Part shown: positions 6,910 through 14,007 of the stretch, in pieces | How the letters are laid out: every line of letters begins with the position of its first letter | Position numbering within the stretch: position 1 is the first letter of the stretch | Program-made: the position numbers and the translations under genes | Notes under the pieces: generated by a model | Seen by the model: the letters and a program-made list of their open reading frames with translations, nothing else | Told to the model about the DNA's origin: nothing | Database searches by the model: none | Assembly: GCA_038211505.1 (NCBI GenBank) | Contig: JBBQVO010000082.1 | Coordinates: forward strand, 1 to 14,077 | Direction: 5' to 3' | DNA length: 14,077 nt | DNA from: JBBQVO01 sp038211505 | GTDB lineage: Bacteria > Chloroflexota > Dehalococcoidia > DSTF01 > JACRBR01

Positions 6910-7349
6910 AAGGCCTCCTGAGTGTTGGTTCCCTGCGATTTCGCGTAAAGGCTTACGGCGCCAAACCCTGCGCGGGCCGGCCACGTTGACGCTGTGGGCG
7001 CGGACGAGGGAGTCCATACGGCATAGCATCAACGCGGCTATTTTGATGCCTACGCGTGGCTCACATCGTTTGGCCGGACGCCGGCAACGTTGCAATTCTG
7101 TGACGGCGCCACGGGCCCACATGGGAGTTCTGCGGTGCGATAAGGCACAGTTTGAGCAGACGACCGCGACTCCGTGTGAGGGAACCACGCAAGTCACCGC
7201 GCTGGACGTTGAATGTATGGAACGTCGCGCCATGTGCGTTCTTGCGATTGATGACGATCCAGCGATCTTGCGAACGGTCGCCCACGCGTTGCGCTCGGGC
7301 GCCCGGCTACTCCGCATCGCATCGCGTCGCCGAAGATCGGGACTCGATG
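6910..7349. other. 440-bp stretch without an intact gene
   Basis: It holds the ribosome site of the 24-residue peptide at its left end and a receiver-domain N-terminal remnant at its right end. Between them (about 6920-7216) I see no convincing promoter, repeat or RNA gene. A TTGACG at 6986-6991 has no acceptable -10 partner. Confidence 0.5.
7217..7315 (+). pseudogene. Remnant of a response-regulator receiver domain (N-terminus only)
   Basis: From ATG at 7217 or 7232 the frame reads CVLAIDDDPAILRTVAHALR. This is the first beta strand, acidic pocket and first helix of a receiver domain. The match then fails (SGARLLRIASRRRR), where a second strand and the phospho-acceptor region should follow. 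The minus-1 frame after ALRS offers GYSASHRVAED, which could continue the domain after a frameshift. The rest of any such gene is missing, because the 3' end of the kdpD-like gene, on the opposite strand, begins at 7350. Confidence 0.6.
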
Positions 7350-8480
7350 CTATGCGGTGGCGATGAGATGGACGTCGAGGTGCGGCGACGCGAGCATCAA
7401 CTGATCGGCGAGAGAGCGCGAGACGAGGCGCCGAAGGCCGCCGCGCCGTTCGTGGGCGAGCACGACGTGATTCACGGCCTCGGCCTGGATCAACGCCGTG
7501 AGCGTCGCTGCATCGGCTGCCGATCCGGCTTCGAGCGGCAGCACCCGCGCGCCAAGATCTTCCGCCAGCTCGACGGTGCGCGCCAGCTCGCGCTCTGCTT
7601 CGCCATCGATCGGGTGCTTTACGTACGCCACCAGAAGATCGGCGTGCAGGCCCTGCGCGATGCGCCAGCCGCGGCGAATGAGCGTACGCGAGAACGTGCG
7701 CTCATCGACGTAGACGAGGACATGCTGATCGACGTCGGCGCGGCGCGATGTGATCTCTCGCATATAGGTGTCGAGTTGCGCATCGACTTCCTGCGCCGTG
7801 CGTCTCAACGCGATCTCTCGAAGAGCAGCGAGGTTTTCCGCGCGAAAGAAGCCGTCGAGCGCCTGTGCCGCCTGAGCGGCGGGATAGACGTTGCCGTGGC
7901 GCATGCGGGCGCGCGCCGCCTCCGGCGAGAGGTCGATCAGGATCAACTCGTCGGCGTCGTCGACGACGGAGTCCGGGATTGTCTCGCGAACGCCCACTCC
8001 GGTGATCGATTGCACCGTATCGTTGAGACTCTCAAGATGCTGGACGTTGAGCGTCGAGACGACATTGATCCGCGCATCGCGCAGGACAGCGACGTCTTCG
8101 TAACGCTTCTCGCGCTCGGAGCCGGGAGCGTTCGTGTGTGCTAACTCGTCGACGAGGCAGACCGCCGGCCGCCGCCGGATGATGGCGCTGACGTCCATCT
8201 CTTCGACGGTCACGCCGCGATACTCGACGCGCTTACGGGGCACGACTTCGAGTCCGTCGAGGATCGCTTCCGTCTGTGGCCGTCGGTGCGTTTCGACGAA
8301 TCCGACGATGACGTCCTCGCCGTAACTCTTGCGCCTGTGCGCCTCGTCCAACATCGCGTAGGTCTTACCGACGCCGGCGAAGGCTCCGAGATAGATGCGC
8401 AGTGATCCTCGGTCGGAGTCCGCCCTGGCTTCGCGCTTGGCCCGAAGTAGCGCCGCCTCGGGATCGGAGCGTTCGCTCAT
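7350..8480 (-). CDS. kdpD: Short KdpD: KdpD sensor domain plus Usp domain, no histidine kinase
   Basis: 376 residues, against about 900 for full-length KdpD. Residues 24-230 are the KdpD N-terminal domain: the Walker-A-like GAFAGVGKT at 32-40, ETHRRPQTE at 63-71, the Walker-B-like CLVDELAHTNAPGS at 108-121, and NVVSTLNVQHLESLN. Residues about 245-376 are a universal-stress-protein-like domain ending VVLAHERRGGLRRLVSRSLA. The four membrane helices, histidine-kinase core and ATPase of full KdpD are absent, and the gene ends cleanly at a stop. Short KdpD proteins are known in some bacteria. In E. coli the N-terminal region modulates kinase and phosphatase activity and binds nucleotides. The start overlaps the stop of the upstream receiver gene (ATGA), implying coupled translation. 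It is the last gene of the kdp operon. Confidence 0.9.
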   Translation of the reverse strand: MSERSDPEAALLRAKREARADSDRGSLRIYLGAFAGVGKTYAMLDEAHRRKSYGEDVIVGFVETHRRPQTEAILDGLEVVPRKRVEYRGVTVEEMDVSAIIRRRPAVCLVDELAHTNAPGSEREKRYEDVAVLRDARINVVSTLNVQHLESLNDTVQSITGVGVRETIPDSVVDDADELILIDLSPEAARARMRHGNVYPAAQAAQALDGFFRAENLAALREIALRRTAQEVDAQLDTYMREITSRRADVDQHVLVYVDERTFSRTLIRRGWRIAQGLHADLLVAYVKHPIDGEAERELARTVELAEDLGARVLPLEAGSAADAATLTALIQAEAVNHVVLAHERRGGLRRLVSRSLADQLMLASPHLDVHLIATA

Positions 8481-8926
8481 GCTGCGCCGTGCGTCGTGCG
8501 CGCGAACATAGCCACCACCGTCGCGGCCAACACGAGTGGCGCATCATGTTTCGCGAGGATCGTTGCCCCGAATTCGTCCGCGATTCTGACCAACGACGCC
8601 TTCGGTGGCATCGACGGGATGAGGAACACGAATTTCGTCTCGGCGCCAGCGCGGAGCAATGATCGGATGTCGACGAGATTCTCGTCACCGTCGAGCGCGA
8701 TCACCATCACCGATGGACGCTGCTTCACCATCCGCAGGGCGCCTTGCAGCGGCCGGAGCGGTTGGACCGCCGTCACGGTGAACCGTAGTGTGGCGAGCGA
8801 CGCCGCATACCTGATCAACGACGAAGGGTCGCCGTCGACGATCATGAGCCGCGGCAACGCGGATCCGCTGGGAGCCGGCGACGATCGGCTATTGACCCGC
8901 AATGGTGGTCTCCGGAACCGGCGCAA
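8477..8926 (-). CDS. Degenerate receiver-like protein between kdpC and kdpD
   Basis: About 149 residues from a TTG start at 8926 that overlaps kdpC by 38 bp. Later starts (TTG at 8857 or ATG at 8845) would begin just before the domain and are equally possible; none has a clear ribosome site. The core LPRLMIVDGDPSSLIRYAAS to KHDAPLVLAATVVAMF has the length and strand/helix pattern of a receiver domain. However, the acidic pocket is VDGD, with Gly where the second acid is expected. The usual phospho-acceptor position in VMVIALDGDE is Ala, unless Asp79 two residues on serves, and the conserved Lys is followed by His rather than Pro (AKHDAP). It probably signals without ordinary phosphorylation. 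The ATGA overlap with kdpD points to a physical or stoichiometric link to that protein. Confidence 0.75.
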   Translation of the reverse strand: MRRFRRPPLRVNSRSSPAPSGSALPRLMIVDGDPSSLIRYAASLATLRFTVTAVQPLRPLQGALRMVKQRPSVMVIALDGDENLVDIRSLLRAGAETKFVFLIPSMPPKASLVRIADEFGATILAKHDAPLVLAATVVAMFARTTHGAA

Positions 8927-9521
8927 TCACAGGCGCACCATACCGCGCGTCGAGTGCGAGGTTGACTCTGAGCACATTGACGCGCGCCTCGCCAAGCACA
9001 GCGAATGTCGAGTTGTCCGTGTACTTGTCGACGATCGCTTTGACATCAGCCGTCGGGACACCGCGCTCCTTTGCAACGCGTGCGATCTGAATCTCCGCGT
9101 ATGCGGGCGAGATGTGAGGATCGAGTCCGCTGCCCGCTGCCGTGACGGCATCGACTGGCACCCTGGCGTCATCGGCGAGCCCATTGTCCTGTCGCACGGC
9201 CTTGACATCCGCGGCGACGCGGTCAGCCAGCACCTGGCTCGATGGTCCGAGGTTGGATCCCGACGACGCGCTGGCGTCGTAGCCCGCGCCGGCGCTGGAT
9301 GGCCGCGGGTGGAAGTACGCGGGCGAGGAGAAATTCTGTCCAACCAGCGACGAACCCACGTCCTGCCCGTTGACCTTCACGATGCTTCCGTTCGCCTGGC
9401 GGTTGAACAGCGTTTGCGCGATCCCCGTGATCATGTACGGATACGCCAGTCCCGTCAGCACCGTGAAGGCGACAAGCGCGATGACCGCCGTCCGGAAGTC
9501 CCTGATCGCATTCTGGAGCAT
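8889..9521 (-). CDS. kdpC: Potassium-transporting ATPase subunit KdpC
   Basis: 210 residues with one N-terminal membrane helix (about 10-32, ending GLAYPYMITGIAQTLF) and a soluble domain outside the cytoplasm. Family motifs are intact: YFHPRPSSAG at 69-78, SGSNLGPSS at 87-95 and SGLDPHISPAYAEIQIARVA at 131-150. KdpC binds KdpA and KdpB and is thought to stabilise the complex or raise its ATP affinity. The gene starts 16 bp after kdpB, with an AGAAAGAAGA-like ribosome site. Compared with typical KdpC, the C-terminus carries a short extra tail (about PVPETTIAGQ), encoded where the next gene's upstream start overlaps. Confidence 0.97.
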   Translation of the reverse strand: MLQNAIRDFRTAVIALVAFTVLTGLAYPYMITGIAQTLFNRQANGSIVKVNGQDVGSSLVGQNFSSPAYFHPRPSSAGAGYDASASSGSNLGPSSQVLADRVAADVKAVRQDNGLADDARVPVDAVTAAGSGLDPHISPAYAEIQIARVAKERGVPTADVKAIVDKYTDNSTFAVLGEARVNVLRVNLALDARYGAPVIAPVPETTIAGQ

Positions 9522-9537
9522 CGTGTCTTCTTTCTGC

Positions 9538-11628
9538 TTAGTTCAGGTGGAGCACCACGAGGATGATGTCGATGAGCTTGATTCCGATGAACGGCGCGAT
9601 GATGCCGCCGACGCCATAGATCAGCAGGTTGCCGCGCAAGATCTGGGCGGCGGGCGCGGCGCGATAGGTCACTCCCTTTAACGCCAGCGGCACGAGGGCG
9701 ATGATGATCAGCGCGTTGAAGATGACAGCCGACAGGATCGCGCTGTTGGGCGTGGAGAGGCGCATGACGTTCATCTTGTCGAGCTGCGGGTAGATGCCGA
9801 TGAACATCGCCGGGATGATCGCGAAGTATTTCGAGACGTCGTTGGCGATGCTGAATGTCGTGAGCGCGCCGCGTGTCATCAACATCTGCTTGCCGACCGC
9901 GACGACCTCGACGAGCTTCGTCGGATCGGAGTCGAGGTCCACCATGTTGGCGGCTTCTTTGGCTGCCGCCGTGCCGCTGTTCATCGCGACGCCGACGTCA
10001 GCCTGGGCGAGCGCCGGCGCATCGTTCGTGCCGTCGCCGGTCATCGCGACGAGCCGTCCTTTTGCCTGTTCGTCCCTGATCAGCTGCATCTTGTCTTCGG
10101 GCTTCGCCTCCGCGACGAAGTCGTCAACACCAGCCTCGGCGGCGATTGTCGCCGCCGTGAGCTTGTTGTCGCCCGTGATCATTACGGTGCGGATGCCGGC
10201 ACGGCGCATCTCCTCGAACTTCGCCTTGATGCCCGGCTTGACGGTGTCCTTGAGGTAGATGACGCCCAGCACGTCATCGCCATCGACGACGGCCAAGGGC
10301 GTCCCGCCCGCCATGCCGATGCGGGTGGAGACGGTCTCGAGGTCGGACGGAATCTGACGGGCGAGCTTCGAAACTGCATCGACGGCGCCCTTCATCACCC
10401 GGCGGCCGTTCGTCTGGATGCCGCTCATCCGCGTCTCAGCCGTAAATGGGATCATCTCGGCCATCGGATCGATGGCGCGCACGCCCTCGTACCCGAGTGA
10501 ACGCGCCAGCGTGACGATCGACTTCCCCTCCGGCGTCTCGTCAGAGAGCGACGACTGGAGCGCCGCGAGCGCAACCTCCTTCTCGCTGTGGCCACCGACC
10601 GGGATAAACTCCGCCGCGAGTCGGTTGCCGAACGTGATCGTGCCGGTCTTATCGAGCAGCAGGGTGTCGATGTCGCCCGCCGTCTCGACTGCCTTGCCCG
10701 ACATCGCCAGCACGTTGCGCTGCACCATGCGGTCCATACCGGCGATGCCGATCGCCGACAGCAGCCCGCCGATCGTCGTCGGTATCAGGCAGACGAGCAG
10801 GGCGACGAGCGCCGTAGTCGTGACGTCTCCATCGAGGTAGTTGGCGAATGGCCGGATGGTGCCGACGGCGAGCACGAAGATGATCGTGAAGGTCGCCAGC
10901 AGGATGTTGAGCGCGATCTCATTGGGCGTCTTCTGCCGCGACGCGCCTTCGACGAGGGCGATCATCCGGTCGAGGAAGCTCTCGCCAGGGTTGGCCGAGA
11001 TGCGGATGCGCAGGAAGTCGCTGACGATCGTCGTCCCGCCGGTCACGGAACTGCGGATGTCTGTGCCCGGCTCCTTGAGGACGGGAGCGGACTCGCCTGT
11101 GATGGCTGCCTCGCTCACGTACGCGACACCTTCGACCACATCACCGTCGCCGGGAATGTCGTCGCCGGCGTCGACGCGGATGATGTCGCCCATCCGCAGC
11201 TCGGACGACGAGACCTGCTCCAGGCGTCCATCGCGCTCGCGCTTCGCGATCGTATCGCGTTTCATGGCGCGCAGCGTGTTTGCCTGTGCCTTGCCACGAC
11301 CCTCAGCCATCGCTTCAGCAAAATTCGCGAAGAGGACGGTAAACCACAACCAGAGTGACACAGCGCCGGTGAAGAATTTCGGCTCGCTCCGGCTGCCGAG
11401 AACCTCATCGAGGAACATGTACGTCGTGACGGCAGCGCCGATCTCGACGACGAGCATGACCGGGTTGGCCAGGAGATGCCGCGGGTTGAGCTTCATGAAC
11501 GAGTCGACCGTCGCCTGGCGGATGATCGGCAAGTTCCAAATGGACGTACGCGACTTGCGCGCCTGGGCGATCTCGGAGCGGTGCTCCGACTCCGTCTCGA
11601 CCGCTGGTGGCAATTTCTGATCGATCAT
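9538..11628 (-). CDS. kdpB: Potassium-transporting P-type ATPase subunit KdpB
   Basis: 696 residues, usual family length. It is the catalytic P-type ATPase subunit of KdpFABC, in the inner membrane, hydrolysing ATP to drive K+ uptake through KdpA. Visible motifs: actuator TGES at 177-180, membrane segment CLIPTTIGG at 280-288, phosphorylation loop DKTGT with Asp326, nucleotide-binding KGAVDAV near 413, TGDN at 485-488 and hinge TGDGTNDAPAL at 530-540. No key residue is missing. The Ser of TGES is the site at which KdpB of E. coli is inhibited by phosphorylation under high K+, so the same control is possible here. GGAGAGG, whose first G is the last base of the kdpA stop codon, precedes the ATG by six bases; the genes are 11 bp apart. 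Confidence 0.98.
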   Translation of the reverse strand: MIDQKLPPAVETESEHRSEIAQARKSRTSIWNLPIIRQATVDSFMKLNPRHLLANPVMLVVEIGAAVTTYMFLDEVLGSRSEPKFFTGAVSLWLWFTVLFANFAEAMAEGRGKAQANTLRAMKRDTIAKRERDGRLEQVSSSELRMGDIIRVDAGDDIPGDGDVVEGVAYVSEAAITGESAPVLKEPGTDIRSSVTGGTTIVSDFLRIRISANPGESFLDRMIALVEGASRQKTPNEIALNILLATFTIIFVLAVGTIRPFANYLDGDVTTTALVALLVCLIPTTIGGLLSAIGIAGMDRMVQRNVLAMSGKAVETAGDIDTLLLDKTGTITFGNRLAAEFIPVGGHSEKEVALAALQSSLSDETPEGKSIVTLARSLGYEGVRAIDPMAEMIPFTAETRMSGIQTNGRRVMKGAVDAVSKLARQIPSDLETVSTRIGMAGGTPLAVVDGDDVLGVIYLKDTVKPGIKAKFEEMRRAGIRTVMITGDNKLTAATIAAEAGVDDFVAEAKPEDKMQLIRDEQAKGRLVAMTGDGTNDAPALAQADVGVAMNSGTAAAKEAANMVDLDSDPTKLVEVVAVGKQMLMTRGALTTFSIANDVSKYFAIIPAMFIGIYPQLDKMNVMRLSTPNSAILSAVIFNALIIIALVPLALKGVTYRAAPAAQILRGNLLIYGVGGIIAPFIGIKLIDIILVVLHLN

Positions 11629-11639
11629 GCTCGCCTCTC

Positions 11640-13376
11640 CTATGACAGCACGCCGGCGTGGACGAGGAAGTGCTCGGCAATCGGTCCCAGCGCGAGCGCC
11701 GGGAAAAACGTCAGGCCGCCGACGATGATCACGACGCCGACGAGGAAGCCCGTGAACAGAAGTGAGTTCGTCGGTAGCGTGCCCGCGGTCTCAGGCACGT
11801 TTTTCTTTTGCGCGAGCGCGCCGGCGAGCGCGAGGATCGCCAGCATCGGCACGAATCGCGTGATGAGCATCGTGACGCCACCCGTCGTGTTGTAGAACGA
11901 CGTGTTGGCGGTGAGGCCGGCGAACGCCGAGCCGTTGTTGCCGCCGAACGAGGAATATGCGTAGAGGATCTCCGAGTAGCCGTGGGCGCCCGCGTTCAGC
12001 GGTCCCGCCTGACCCTGCTTGACCGAGACGGCAATCGCCGTCATCAGCAGCATGAACGCCGAGGTGATCAGAAAGTAGATGCCGGCAAGCTTCATCTCCT
12101 TCGGCCCGATCTTCTTGCCGAGGTACTCCGGGGTGCGGCCGATCATCAAGCCGGCGATGAAGACGGCGATGATGGCGAAGACGAGCATGCCATAGAGGCC
12201 CGACCCGACGCCGCCGAACACGATCTCGCCTAAGTGCAGATTGAAGAGCGGAATCAGGCCGCCGAGCGGCGTATAGCTGTCGTGCATCGAGTTGACGGAG
12301 CCGTTGGAGGCATCGGTTGTCGCGACGGCCCAGATGGCCGAGTCGGCGATGCCGAAGCGGACCTCCTTGCCCTCCATGTTGCCGCCGGACGATGCCTGGT
12401 CACCGGTGTGATATGCCTGGTCGACGCCGGCGCTGGCCAGCGTCGGATTGCCAGTCTGTTCGGCGGCGTAGGTGAAGAACGCGCCCGCCAAGAAGATGAT
12501 GGACATCGCCGCAAAGATCGCCCACCCCTGGCCGGTTTTCTTGACCATCTTGCCGAACGTGTAGGTCAGGCCGGCCGGGATGAGGAAAATCGCCACACCC
12601 TCAAGGAAGTTCGAGAACGGCGTCGGGTTCTCAAAGGGCGTCGCCGAGTTCGCGTTGAAGAAGCCGCCGCCGTTCGTTCCGAGCTGCTTGATCGAGACCT
12701 GCGAGGCAGCCGGGCCCATCGCCAGGATCTGCTTCGCTCCCTCGACTGTGGTGATTTCCTTGTACGAGCTGAAGTTCTGGATGACGCCCTGTGAGACGAG
12801 CACAATTGCGAGCACGATCGAGAGTGGCAGCAAGATCCATAACGTGCAACGCGTGAGGTCGACCCAGAAGTTGCCGAGGTCCGTCGTCGTCTTGCGAACG
12901 AACCCGCGGATCAGGACGATGACGACAACGATGCCGACTGCCGCCGAGACGAAATTCTGCACGGTGAGCGCCACCATCTGTGAGAGGTAGCTCATCGTCG
13001 ACTCGCCGCCGTATGACTGCCAGTTGGTGTTCGTTGTGAAGCTGGCGGCGGTGTTGAATGCGAGGTGCGATGTCGTGCCGGGAAGCTCCTGCGGGTTCAG
13101 GGGCAAGTGGCCCTGCGCGCGCAGGATCGCGTAGACGGCGAACATGCTGAGCGCGCTGAAGATCATCACGCTCAGCGCGTAACGCTTCCAGTCCATCTCC
13201 TTGTTCTCGTCGACGAAGAAGACGCGATAGACCACGCGCTCGACCGGCGCGAAGACACGCTTCGAGAGCACGACCTCCCCCTCGAAGACGGCTGCCATGT
13301 AAGCGCCCAGCGGCTTTGTCAGCGCGAGGACGACGAGGAAGTACAGGAGGATGTGAATAACACCACTGACTGTCAT
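11640..13376 (-). CDS. kdpA: Potassium-transporting ATPase subunit KdpA
   Basis: 578 residues, about ten membrane helices. KdpA is the K+-channel-like subunit, with four pore loops: TTNTNWQSY at 114-122, GTNGGGFFNANSATPFENPT at 233-252, FGGVGSGLYG at 387-396 and FGGNNGSAFAGL at 478-489. These match the family's selectivity filters, including the Gln in NWQSY. In the complex, K+ passes from KdpA through an internal tunnel to KdpB. The ATG lies 10 bp after kdpF, with GGGGAT as ribosome site. Residues around 305-345 (EQTGNPTLASAGVDQAYHTG and onward) form the usual large extracytoplasmic loop. No anomalies seen. Confidence 0.98.
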   Translation of the reverse strand: MTVSGVIHILLYFLVVLALTKPLGAYMAAVFEGEVVLSKRVFAPVERVVYRVFFVDENKEMDWKRYALSVMIFSALSMFAVYAILRAQGHLPLNPQELPGTTSHLAFNTAASFTTNTNWQSYGGESTMSYLSQMVALTVQNFVSAAVGIVVVIVLIRGFVRKTTTDLGNFWVDLTRCTLWILLPLSIVLAIVLVSQGVIQNFSSYKEITTVEGAKQILAMGPAASQVSIKQLGTNGGGFFNANSATPFENPTPFSNFLEGVAIFLIPAGLTYTFGKMVKKTGQGWAIFAAMSIIFLAGAFFTYAAEQTGNPTLASAGVDQAYHTGDQASSGGNMEGKEVRFGIADSAIWAVATTDASNGSVNSMHDSYTPLGGLIPLFNLHLGEIVFGGVGSGLYGMLVFAIIAVFIAGLMIGRTPEYLGKKIGPKEMKLAGIYFLITSAFMLLMTAIAVSVKQGQAGPLNAGAHGYSEILYAYSSFGGNNGSAFAGLTANTSFYNTTGGVTMLITRFVPMLAILALAGALAQKKNVPETAGTLPTNSLLFTGFLVGVVIIVGGLTFFPALALGPIAEHFLVHAGVLS

Positions 13377-13386
13377 AGCGATCCCC

Positions 13387-13470
13387 CTAGAACCACTCGG
13401 GCCGGATCAAGGCGAAGATCAGGTACAGCATGATGATGCTGGCGCCGATCGAGAGGATGATGTTCTCCAT
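13387..13470 (-). CDS. kdpF: Potassium-transporting ATPase small subunit KdpF
   Basis: 27 residues, too short for most gene callers. It starts MENIILSIGASIIMLYLIFA and ends LIRPEWF-stop. This is one membrane helix followed by the Leu-x-Arg-Pro-Glu-x-Phe ending characteristic of KdpF. KdpF sits in the membrane beside KdpA/KdpB and stabilises the complex. It begins three bases after the preceding small gene and ends 10 bp before kdpA. AAGGTG overlapping the end of the previous frame can serve as its ribosome site. Confidence 0.9.
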   Translation of the reverse strand: MENIILSIGASIIMLYLIFALIRPEWF

Positions 13471-13473
13471 GAC

Positions 13474-13560
13474 CTACACCTTCTCCAGCGCCCAGATGGA
13501 CGCGATGATCACGAAAAATATGCATAAGCTGACGACGACGAAAACCACGTCGGGGTTCAT
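13474..13560 (-). CDS. 28-residue single-span membrane peptide upstream of kdpF
   Basis: Starts at an ATG overlapping the stop of the CheY-like gene (ATGA) and reads MNPDVVFVVVSLCIFFVIIA, then SIWALEKV-stop. It has one hydrophobic helix flanked by a short acidic start and a charged end. It is not KdpF, which follows three bases later, but resembles it in size and topology. The tight coupling on both sides, its hydrophobic pattern and conserved spacing argue for a real product. I recall similar tiny frames before kdpF in some other kdp operons but cannot confirm it here. A role as an accessory subunit of the Kdp pump or a link to the signalling proteins is inference. Confidence 0.65.
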   Translation of the reverse strand: MNPDVVFVVVSLCIFFVIIASIWALEKV

Positions 13561-13940
13561 TCTCGCTGTCCTTCACTGGCAGTTGCGGTGGACGGGCTGA
13601 ACTCGTTCACGGCGCGAACCAGCGCGTCGATCGGAAATGGCTTCTGCAACACCCGATGCGGTTTGAACTCGTCGATCCGCTTCTGCGCGATTGGCGCGGC
13701 AGAGATGATCACGACATGCAGGCGTTCCCGATCGTGATCACTCAGGCGTCGCAAGATCTCCCAACCGGTGAGATCCGGAAGGTTCACGTCGAGGATGACC
13801 ACGTCCGGCCAGTCCGAGGCGATGCTGAGCAGCGCCGCTTCGGCGGTCTCTACCATCGTCACGTCGCGTTGGCGTGCCCGAAGATTGCGGGCGATCACGT
13901 CCGCCAGGGCCGCTTCGTCTTCGACGAGAAGAATTCGCAT
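13557..13940 (-). CDS. Single-domain (CheY-like) response regulator
   Basis: 127 residues comprising one receiver domain and no output domain. Acidic pocket E7-D8 (LLVEDE), phospho-acceptor Asp51 (VVILDVNLPDLTGW), switch Ser80 (VVIISAAP) and Lys100-Pro101 (LQKPF) are all present, so phosphorylation by a histidine kinase is expected. The C-terminal 14 residues (about EFSPSTATASEGQRE) are a polar tail. The stop overlaps the next small gene (ATGA), and the start lies 67 bp after the end of the KdpE-like gene, so it is probably co-transcribed with the kdp genes. Without a DNA-binding domain it must act by protein contact, for example as a phosphate sink or a relay to the short KdpD or degenerate receiver. 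Confidence 0.92.
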   Translation of the reverse strand: MRILLVEDEAALADVIARNLRARQRDVTMVETAEAALLSIASDWPDVVILDVNLPDLTGWEILRRLSDHDRERLHVVIISAAPIAQKRIDEFKPHRVLQKPFPIDALVRAVNEFSPSTATASEGQRE

Positions 13941-14007
13941 GACCGCAATCTAGTGCGGCGTGCGTTTGCGCAGCGTACGGGCCACGTGCGCGGGCATCAG
14001 GATGTTG

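Noticed and set aside
6986..7019. TTGACG followed by a CCATAC-like -10 as a promoter for the receiver remnant
   Set aside because: Spacing of 22 bases is outside the normal range and the -10 is poor.
6835..7317. 160-codon minus-strand frame ending in the 24-residue peptide
   Set aside because: The upstream 136 codons are low-complexity and cross the receiver remnant; AGGAGG sits right before the internal ATG, which marks the real start.
7152..8144. 330-codon + strand frame opposite kdpD
   Set aside because: Lies antisense to a gene with clear motifs; composition is that of a mirror frame. Only the separate short receiver remnant before 7350 was kept.
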